DNA of 11,996 nucleotides from Archaeoglobi archaeon (GTDB taxonomy: Archaea; Halobacteriota; Archaeoglobi; Archaeoglobales; Archaeoglobaceae): NCBI GenBank assembly GCA_004347865.1, contig QNUZ01000043.1:1-11996 (forward strand). Reading direction: 5' to 3'. The notes under the pieces were generated by a model. The model was not told the DNA's origin and did no database searches. It saw only the letters and a list, made by a program, of their open reading frames with translations. The first letter of the stretch is position 1. Each line of letters opens with the position of its first letter. Positions 6,877 through 11,996 of this stretch are shown here, one piece after another. A program made the translations under genes and the position numbers.

Positions 6877-6891
6877 CAATTTAAACTTTAA
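6877..6891. promoter_or_regulatory. Shared TATA region between fbp (minus) and the KaiC-like gene (plus)
   Basis: Only 63 bases separate fbp from the preferred start of the divergent KaiC-like gene. The AT-rich stretch around 6879-6891 contains TTTAAA (6881-6886 region) and CTTTAA, readable as a box A on either strand. It is about 27 bases from the fbp ATG at 6856, predicting a leaderless fbp mRNA. Toward the right, a start near 6909 would be just before the GTGAT Shine-Dalgarno at 6911-6915. Both genes may therefore compete for one TBP/TFB site. Confidence 0.5.
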
Positions 6892-6910
6892 GGTTTTTTA
6901 AATGGTTAGA

Positions 6911-6915
6911 GTGAT
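6911..6915 (+). promoter_or_regulatory. Shine-Dalgarno deciding the start of the KaiC-like gene
   Basis: GTGAT matches the anti-Shine-Dalgarno core (GGTGAT type) and lies 4 bases before the ATG at 6920. The earlier ATG at 6902 has no such site and lies only about 18 bases from the putative TATA box, too close to be transcribed from it. Confidence 0.5.
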
Positions 6916-6919
6916 GATT

Positions 6920-7654
6920 ATGTTAGAAAGAGTGCCAACGGGTATACCTGGTTTTGATGAACTCTGCGAGGGCGGATTATTGAGGGATAGGAGCTATCTG
7001 ATTTCTGGTACTTCTGGTTCCGGAAAAACTGTTTTTGCGATGCAGTATTTGGTTAACGGAATCCAGCGATTTAAAGAGCCGGGTATATTTGTAGCGACAG
7101 AAGAAAGACCTCAGCACCTTCGGGAACACTTTCTGAGCTTTGGATGGGATCTTGAAAAGTTGGAAGATGAAAACATGCTAGCAATCGTTGACGCCACTTC
7201 GACGAAGATCGGTCTACCATCTGAGGAAAGATACATTGATCTTAGACCCTTCGATACAAGGTCTCTCCTAGATCAGATAATAACGATACAGGATGAGATT
7301 GGGGCGAGAAGGGCAGTAGTGGATTCCACAACTTCAATTGGATTCACAATTTCTGATCCTGCGAGATTCCGGATTGAACTGCTAAAAATTTCAACCACCA
7401 TGGAAATCTTAGGATTGACTTCTCTGCTGACTTGCGAGGTTGTGGAAAATGGCCCGGACAGGATAAGCAGATTCGGTGTTGAGAACTTCATAGTAGAAGG
7501 TACAATCGTTCTTTATTATACAAGAGTTGAAAACACAAGAATGCGAAGCCTAGAAATTTTCAAAATGCGTGGAACGAGTCACAGCAAGAAAATCCATCCT
7601 TTTGAAATTACGAACAAAGGGATAGTCGTTTATTCTAAGGAGGAACTTCTTTAA
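6920..7654 (+). CDS. Single-domain KaiC/RAD55-like RecA-superfamily ATPase
   Basis: The protein is one KaiC-type ATPase domain of 244 residues from the preferred start (250 from the in-frame ATG at 6902). It opens with RVPTGIPGFDELCEGG, typical of archaeal KaiC homologues. Numbered from 6902, the Walker A is GTSGSGKT (36-43), the paired acidic residues are E67-E68 (TEERP), the Walker B aspartate is D141 (AVVDS), and a C-terminal KMRGTSHSKK (221-230) resembles the inter-subunit arginine/lysine segment of KaiC. It has no second domain, so it is not a clock KaiC. Archaeal single-domain members hydrolyse ATP as hexamers and are mostly of unknown role, some linked to signalling or motility. It is the only plus-strand gene here. 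Its TAA overlaps the TAA of the VWA gene within the sequence TTAA at 7651-7654. The partner cannot be inferred. Confidence 0.88.
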   Translation: MLERVPTGIPGFDELCEGGLLRDRSYLISGTSGSGKTVFAMQYLVNGIQRFKEPGIFVATEERPQHLREHFLSFGWDLEKLEDENMLAIVDATSTKIGLPSEERYIDLRPFDTRSLLDQIITIQDEIGARRAVVDSTTSIGFTISDPARFRIELLKISTTMEILGLTSLLTCEVVENGPDRISRFGVENFIVEGTIVLYYTRVENTRMRSLEIFKMRGTSHSKKIHPFEITNKGIVVYSKEELL

Positions 7655-8850
7655 AATCTTTTTAGAATGTATTTTTTAAGATTTAACGGGTCAGAAAAGT
7701 GGAAAAGTCTTGAATTTCCACATAGCTTGGCCATCGTTGTGCATAATTCGACAAATCTGCTCTCATTGCCCAGCATTACTATCTGTAGCTTTGCCTGGAT
7801 TTTTTTGAGCATTTTTGCCTCTCTTACTGCGCAAGCCCAAGGAGTTACCTTTGGATCATAGCTTGAAGTTGGCTCTCCATCGCTTATGAGAAACACTATT
7901 CCAGTTCCACTTTTTTCAGAAAGAATTTCACGTGCCCTCTTTAAGGCAAGACCGATATCCGTTCTCCCCTTTGGTTCAAGGTTCAATATCTCATCTCTTC
8001 GAACCTTGGTAACTTTGTGATTGAATGCCATTACCACCAGCTCGTCGTCAGTCGATCTCCTCTCTATGGCCCTTCTGAGTGCGATTGCAGCTTCTATTGC
8101 TCCAACGATCTTTTTGCCTCTCATTGAATCGCTAACGTCTATCAGCATTACGTAGACACATTTTTCAGCATGTTTTGGCTGTCTTGCGAAGATTTCCTCT
8201 AAATCCAATTTACCCTTAATCGCGGATCTTAAAAGAGATTCGCAGAGGTCTATATTATCAAAGGAATGAATCCCAGGATCGAATTCGACCAAACTTTCGC
8301 CACTAAAAATCGAAATTCCTTCTTTATTTGTTAAGTTCTCCCCCCTCTTCTTCTGATCAAGTTCTTCAAGGGCGATGGAGAGTATTTTGTCGCCTATTAT
8401 CTTTTCTGCTATTGCCTTGTATTTCACGACCCTTCTGTGAAATTTCCCTTCAACGTAGTCAATATAACCAGAATTCTTTAGATCTTCAACTATTTCGTCA
8501 AAGAAATTCTCTACAAGCTGATTTGCGCTTAGATCTTCTCTTTTCACTTTGCCTTTTTCGAGCATTTCCTTAAGTTCTTCCCAAGCCATTCTCTTCGCAG
8601 TTTGGTACTTTTCGAGCTGTTCTGTCCAATAACCGTCAAAAAATCCGAAATTTCTTACAGCTTCCCTAAAGAATGGATTGTCGTCAAATCTCTTTAATTC
8701 GTCTCTCAGATATTTCTTTATGAGATCTGTGGGATCGAAATTGCCTTTTTCTCGGTAGTATGGGTTGAATAAGGAATAAAGAAGATCATCAAACAGCTTA
8801 CCTAAGGTATGTTCTTTTCTGCATGCTCTGCATTCAGGTTTCTCGATCAT
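7651..8850 (-). CDS. VWA-domain protein, partner of the upstream AAA+ ATPase
   Basis: The product (399 residues from the ATG at 8850) has a C-terminal von Willebrand A domain with a complete metal-ion site: DVSDS (238-242), T297 in GRTDIG, and D324 in LISDGEP. The N-terminal 230 residues are charged and helical (about 15-170) and begin with CRAC and a following H14 (C7, C10), a possible half of a zinc site. The arrangement resembles ChlD/CobT-type chelatase subunits and CoxE-like VWA proteins that work with MoxR/ChlI ATPases. An upstream TTG at 8889 is in frame, but the ATG at 8850 reduces the overlap with the ATPase gene from 56 to 17 bases and has a weak AAGG before it, so I prefer it. It probably couples ATPase cycling to remodelling or metal insertion in an unknown target. 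No signal peptide or membrane segment is seen. Confidence 0.85.
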   Translation of the reverse strand: MIEKPECRACRKEHTLGKLFDDLLYSLFNPYYREKGNFDPTDLIKKYLRDELKRFDDNPFFREAVRNFGFFDGYWTEQLEKYQTAKRMAWEELKEMLEKGKVKREDLSANQLVENFFDEIVEDLKNSGYIDYVEGKFHRRVVKYKAIAEKIIGDKILSIALEELDQKKRGENLTNKEGISIFSGESLVEFDPGIHSFDNIDLCESLLRSAIKGKLDLEEIFARQPKHAEKCVYVMLIDVSDSMRGKKIVGAIEAAIALRRAIERRSTDDELVVMAFNHKVTKVRRDEILNLEPKGRTDIGLALKRAREILSEKSGTGIVFLISDGEPTSSYDPKVTPWACAVREAKMLKKIQAKLQIVMLGNESRFVELCTTMAKLCGNSRLFHFSDPLNLKKYILKRF

Positions 8851-10255
8851 AGGCCTTGTAAACGTAAATTCCGTCTCCGCTTCTCTCAATTAGACCCGAA
8901 CATCTTGCTATTGCCTCAAGTGTTATCTCGACTGCAGATCGGAGCTCTTCTTTTCTTCTACAGAGCTTAGAGGCGAATACACTCAAAGTACCGTTCGTTT
9001 TGTAAACATTCAGGATCCTTTTTCTAGCGATTTCTTCGATTATTTCCCCGAATATATTTCTGGGAATCATGGAATAGATCGAACTACAAACGCTGTCAAT
9101 TGAGTCGTTCAGAACCCCTTCTATGATTTCGTCTTTCGATACCTCTGTTTCGTAGTCAACCTCAAACCTGCTCTTTAGGGCGAGTTTCACTACCTCGAAT
9201 TTATCTCCGTAATCGGCAAGCATAACCGCTTCGTGCCCTTTTCTTGTTGCAGAAGCTCTGACATGGTCGAAGAGCTTTATTGTGGCCCTGCAGCTAGGCT
9301 CTACCTCAATTCTGTTGGCATATCTACAATTCTTATTCCTCATACATCTCACGGCGTTTGCAAGAATTCTGAGGTGCCAGTCAGGGATTATTGAGCCACT
9401 TTTTAAACTCATATTTCTGAGTCCGATCTCGATTTCTTCTTCCACTGTCTCTGGTGGCCCTATATCGATTTGTTCCATTCTATCGAGCAGAGGCTCTTTT
9501 ATATCCGAAACACCTTTGTAGTTGGCCGGATTAGTTGAGGCTATTACGAGCGTGTCGATTTTCATAGGCAGTATATCTCCTTCGGGCGTTGTTATTTGTC
9601 TCTCTTCGAAAAGCTCGTGAAGTAATGTTTGAAGGGCTGACGGGATAGATCCAAGCTCATCAAAGTACGCAATTCCTCTGTGAGCCTTCAAAACTCTGCC
9701 AGGTGTGAAGACTTCTGGATGGTCAAGGTCGTACCCTTCTTTGATCTTCTGGATGCTTATACCTCCGATCAGCTGTCTGGTGGTCATCATCGGGTCTCCA
9801 GGGATGCGAATCCACTTTCTTGGAATGAAGCTCAGTTCGACCTCTTCTTCTTCAAGCACTTTTTTCTTGCAAGAGAAGCAGACTGGTCTTGTCGGATCAT
9901 CATGGATTTTGCAGCCTTTTATTGCCAGAATTTTCTCGGGAAGAAGCTTTGAGATACTTTTGGAAAAAGTAGTCTTTCCATAGCCTTTTTTACCTTTAAA
10001 TAAAATGTTTGAGCCGCTCATGAGTGCAGTTTTTATCATTTCCTTTTCAACTGCCTTGCCTACGATTTCGGCAAAAGGATCAACTCCTTTTTCCTCATAA
10101 CGTAGCAAATTTTCCTGAATATACTCAGAAATACTCTTTGAATGATAGTATAATAGAGCATCATCCCAAATGTCGACCTCATTTCCATTAAGAATGAATT
10201 TGGGAGCATTACTGGGCTTCACCTTTACTTCTTCAAATATGTAGTCGTATTCCAT
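8834..10255 (-). CDS. AAA+ ATPase of the ChlI/MoxR (helix-2-insert) clade with Cys/His metal motif
   Basis: The 473-residue product has an N-terminal extension of about 80 residues, then Walker A GKKGYGKT (88-95), a C115-x2-H118-x7-C126-x2-C129 motif, a helix-2 insert region, Walker B IAYFDE (195-200), sensor 1 ASTNP (239-243), an arginine-finger candidate R259 (LLDRME), a sensor-2-like SCRA (321-324), and a C-terminal region of about 130 residues without recognised motifs. The order is that of ChlI/BchI and MoxR ATPases. The Cys/His insertion resembles one seen in archaeal ChlI-like proteins. It overlaps the downstream VWA gene by 17 bases, the usual ATPase-VWA gene pairing. A chelatase motor or a MoxR-type chaperone are both possible; no CobN/ChlH-like large subunit is present. 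A TATA-like box 29 bases upstream suggests near-leaderless transcription. Confidence 0.87.
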   Translation of the reverse strand: MEYDYIFEEVKVKPSNAPKFILNGNEVDIWDDALLYYHSKSISEYIQENLLRYEEKGVDPFAEIVGKAVEKEMIKTALMSGSNILFKGKKGYGKTTFSKSISKLLPEKILAIKGCKIHDDPTRPVCFSCKKKVLEEEEVELSFIPRKWIRIPGDPMMTTRQLIGGISIQKIKEGYDLDHPEVFTPGRVLKAHRGIAYFDELGSIPSALQTLLHELFEERQITTPEGDILPMKIDTLVIASTNPANYKGVSDIKEPLLDRMEQIDIGPPETVEEEIEIGLRNMSLKSGSIIPDWHLRILANAVRCMRNKNCRYANRIEVEPSCRATIKLFDHVRASATRKGHEAVMLADYGDKFEVVKLALKSRFEVDYETEVSKDEIIEGVLNDSIDSVCSSIYSMIPRNIFGEIIEEIARKRILNVYKTNGTLSVFASKLCRRKEELRSAVEITLEAIARCSGLIERSGDGIYVYKAYDRET

Positions 10256-10279
10256 AGTGAAGAATATTTGGTCATGTTA

Positions 10280-10293
10280 TTTTATTATTTTGG
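10280..10293 (-). promoter_or_regulatory. TATA-like box (and upstream element) of the AAA+/VWA operon
   Basis: TAATAAAA (10280-10287) on the minus strand, preceded by CCAAAA, which resembles the purine/A-rich TFB-recognition element, is centred about 29 bases before the ATG at 10255. The stretch before the ATG has no Shine-Dalgarno. Confidence 0.5.
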
Positions 10294-10302
10294 TTGAACT
10301 AG

Positions 10303-10320
10303 CAAAAATAAAGGAAAGAT
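10303..10320 (-). terminator. T-rich termination stretch after the symporter gene
   Basis: Directly after the symporter stop codon the minus strand reads CTTTCCTTTATTTTTG, a T-rich run with no hairpin. Archaeal RNA polymerase stops at such tracts. It lies between the symporter and the next promoter, where a terminator would be expected. Confidence 0.45.
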
Positions 10321-11841
10321 TCAGTCTTTTCTTTCGATAAGAGAAACTATTACGGCGGTTAAAAAGCTTGCCACGAAGCCGGGGAAGGCCGCATAGATCG
10401 GAATACCAGAGACAGTAATAGTCTTCCCGTAAATTGCAAAGCAAATTAGTGTCACAACCAGTCCCAAGATCATGCTAAGCCGGGCAGCATTTCTCGTCAT
10501 TCTGCTCCAGTATAGCCCTAGGAAGATCGGGAAGAAGAAGCAGTTTGCCATCAAACCAAGTCCAGACCATATTATCCATGCGAGCATTTGTTGCGGTGTA
10601 AGTGCTAGTAGAAGCGAAGAGAAGCCTATGAAGGCGACTAAAATCGCGTTGAGGATCTTAAATCTCTTATCACTGATCTCTCTGCCAGTAGCATTTTTGA
10701 GAATGTCATAGCTTATGTTATTTGCGGCAGTGAGAATTAAACGGTCAGTTGTAGACATAACGCCTGCGAGAATCGTGGGGAGTAGCAAAAGGAAGAGCCA
10801 TTCTGGGAGGAATTTTTGTGCTGCAGTAGGATAAGCCATATCTGACCATGTAACTTTTGTAACTCCAAGATCAAGTTCGGGTATGTTTAGTGTGCCTTGG
10901 GCCCAGGCAACCCTTGCAGCCATTCCCGCTAAAGCGGTCAAGAGGATTATTGAAACTCCTATAACATACATCACGAGCGGACTCCATCTCATGTAGCTTC
11001 GATCTTTGAAAGTGAGCATGTTGTTTACAATGTGCGGCGCTACCATCAGGCCAAGCGGAACCGTAATGAAGAACAGTGTTATGTTATAAACCCAACCGGC
11101 AAGCGGAACGTTTGCAGGGGCGAAGGGTTTCGATAAGTATTCTGCAAACATGTAATTTGGTGCAACACCACGTGTTTCGTTCTGCAGCTGTGGCATATTC
11201 GATAAGGCTATATTCATCTGTTCAAATCCCCCGACACCCATTATTATTAGTGGGACTGTGAGATAGATACCCAGAATCATCAGTAAACTTTGCAAAAAAG
11301 TAGTCCACGCTGTTGAAAACATTCCACCACTCATAACATACGATACTACGATGACCGCCGCAATCGTTGCGCCAAGCCAGTAGGGAATGCCGAGAATTAT
11401 ATAGCTCGCAACACCAACTGCGGTATATTGACCAATCAGGTAAATGTAGCAAGTTAGGGCCGAAATTCCGCCGGCAATGATTCTCATCAGCTTTGGGTCA
11501 TTATATCTGAAAGCTAGATAATCCTGAATGGTTAAAATACCGTTTGTTTTTACCTTGTAAAGCTTGTTGCCAATGAGAATGGTGCCAAAAGCAATTGCAA
11601 AGGCCGGACCGATTATTCGCTCCCACATATTGGCCCAACCGGTTGTGAAAGCTAATCCGGCAACTCCGATTAGAGTCATACCGCTGAATACGCTTCCAAT
11701 CATAAGCAACGAATAGGTCCAGAAACCAAGCTGACCGCTTGCAGCAACGAAGTCTGCAATTGTTTTAGTCCTCTTGGCCCCGTAGTATCCTATTATGGCT
11801 ACCGCTATCAAATAAGCAGCAAATATGATCCAAGCAAGCAT
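10321..11841 (-). CDS. Sodium:solute symporter family (SSS) transporter
   Basis: A membrane protein of 506 residues, the usual length of SSS members such as PutP, PanF and vSGLT, with about 13 hydrophobic segments. It begins with an N-terminal helix ending in GYYGAKRTKTIADFVAA (18-34), the family's start before the first substrate-site helix. It has the SGMTLIGVAGLAF segment (53-65), a loop with GILTIQDYLAFRY (101-113) and, in the eighth core helix, MSTTD (362-366), whose S363/T364 correspond in position to the Na+-coordinating Ser/Thr of PutP. A GLYWSRMTRNAA segment (442-453) follows. It imports a small organic solute with Na+. The substrate is not readable: proline, pantothenate and short-chain acid carriers all look alike at this level. 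It is preceded by a 31-residue membrane protein and has a strong Shine-Dalgarno overlapping that gene's stop. Confidence 0.93.
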   Translation of the reverse strand: MLAWIIFAAYLIAVAIIGYYGAKRTKTIADFVAASGQLGFWTYSLLMIGSVFSGMTLIGVAGLAFTTGWANMWERIIGPAFAIAFGTILIGNKLYKVKTNGILTIQDYLAFRYNDPKLMRIIAGGISALTCYIYLIGQYTAVGVASYIILGIPYWLGATIAAVIVVSYVMSGGMFSTAWTTFLQSLLMILGIYLTVPLIIMGVGGFEQMNIALSNMPQLQNETRGVAPNYMFAEYLSKPFAPANVPLAGWVYNITLFFITVPLGLMVAPHIVNNMLTFKDRSYMRWSPLVMYVIGVSIILLTALAGMAARVAWAQGTLNIPELDLGVTKVTWSDMAYPTAAQKFLPEWLFLLLLPTILAGVMSTTDRLILTAANNISYDILKNATGREISDKRFKILNAILVAFIGFSSLLLALTPQQMLAWIIWSGLGLMANCFFFPIFLGLYWSRMTRNAARLSMILGLVVTLICFAIYGKTITVSGIPIYAAFPGFVASFLTAVIVSLIERKD

Positions 11842-11846
11842 TCAGT

Positions 11847-11854
11847 TCACCTCC
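11847..11854 (-). promoter_or_regulatory. Shine-Dalgarno of the symporter containing the stop codon of the small gene
   Basis: GGAGGTGA on the minus strand is a full-strength match to the archaeal anti-Shine-Dalgarno and lies 5 bases before the symporter ATG at 11841. Its last three bases, TGA, are also the stop codon of the 31-residue reading frame, so a ribosome ending the small gene sits on the symporter's binding site. Confidence 0.8.
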
Positions 11855-11942
11855 ATCTCAGAGCCCAAATCAGCAGCACTGAGATCTGCGCTAGAATTGT
11901 TATAGCAAAGCAAACCAAAGTTTCAAATTCCATTCCGAGCAT
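11847..11942 (-). CDS. 31-residue single-helix membrane protein, probable symporter small accessory protein
   Basis: An ATG at 11942 opens a frame of 31 codons ending at TGA 11847-11849. The peptide starts MLGMEFETL, continues with one hydrophobic helix (about residues 9-28) and ends in LRWR, a basic tail. Short proteins of this type, beginning MLG and having one helix, are known upstream of SSS symporters in archaea and are annotated as symporter small accessory proteins; their role is unproven. Support for this gene: a good TATA box 26 bases upstream predicts transcription beginning at its ATG, giving a leaderless start, and its stop codon is embedded in the symporter's Shine-Dalgarno. It probably binds or stabilises the symporter and couples its translation. 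It is short, so coding status is inferred mainly from context and composition. Confidence 0.7.
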   Translation of the reverse strand: MLGMEFETLVCFAITILAQISVLLIWALRWR

Positions 11943-11963
11943 GGCAGTTTGACTCAAAAGAGC

Positions 11964-11978
11964 AATATTAAATTTTCG
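11964..11978 (-). promoter_or_regulatory. TATA box and upstream element of the symporter operon
   Basis: The minus strand reads CCGAAAA then TTTAATATT; the TATA-like centre lies about 26 bases from the ATG at 11942, and the A-rich CGAAAA fits a TFB-recognition element. The predicted start of transcription coincides with the ATG of the 31-residue gene. Confidence 0.6.
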
Positions 11979-11996
11979 GTCTGTATGCTGTCTCAG

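Noticed and set aside
7651..8889. Longer form of the VWA protein starting at TTG 8889
   Set aside because: The start would be TTG with no Shine-Dalgarno and a 56-base overlap with the ATPase gene. The ATG at 8850 shortens the overlap to 17 bases, and the lost residues carry no recognisable motif.
1..11996. CRISPR array, toxin-antitoxin pair or prophage module
   Set aside because: I see no spaced direct repeats, no short antitoxin-like gene next to a toxin-like gene and no phage structural or integrase gene.

Overview
The window reads as chromosomal DNA from a thermophilic euryarchaeon, most likely of the Archaeoglobales (Archaeoglobus, Ferroglobus or Geoglobus type). The evidence is an archaeal gene set: GatE of the GatDE amidotransferase, an archaeal bifunctional fructose-1,6-bisphosphate aldolase/phosphatase, archaeal-type NadM, IorA and a single-domain KaiC-like ATPase. 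Several genes have TATA-like boxes about 26-29 bases upstream of the start codon. The tRNA gene has no encoded CCA. The genus is an inference; no rRNA or other marker is present.

Layout, left to right. Positions 1-411 (minus) hold the N-terminal part of a TnpB-type protein, cut by the window edge. A nested 42-nt hairpin at 456-497 separates it from the stop codon of nadM and probably marks the left end of an IS200/IS605-like element. Positions 514-3096 (minus) are an apparent operon read as iorA, then a 65-residue two-helix membrane protein, then nadM. Positions 3236-3307 (minus) are tRNA-Val(GAC). Positions 3331-6856 (minus) are a tightly overlapping operon read as FBP aldolase/phosphatase, then a degenerate E1/ThiF-like protein, then gatE, with the tRNA just downstream. 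A KaiC-like ATPase at 6920-7654 (the only plus-strand gene) diverges from the FBPase gene across a very short promoter region. Its stop codon overlaps that of a minus-strand VWA-domain gene (7651-8850), which lies downstream of and overlaps an AAA+ ATPase gene (8834-10255). At the right end (10321-11942, minus) a sodium:solute symporter is preceded by a 31-residue single-helix membrane protein; the stop codon of the small gene lies inside the Shine-Dalgarno sequence of the symporter.

How the genes work together. IorA, FBPA/P, GatE, NadM and tRNA-Val are central functions: amino-acid catabolism, gluconeogenesis, Gln-tRNA synthesis, NAD synthesis and translation. The AAA+/VWA pair is a two-gene machine of the ChlI-ChlD / MoxR-CoxE kind with Cys/His metal-binding motifs in both partners and no recognisable target nearby. 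The small protein plus symporter is probably a transporter with a dedicated small subunit. The least understood items are the E1-like protein that has lost its nucleotide-binding glycines, the AAA+/VWA pair, and the two small membrane proteins.
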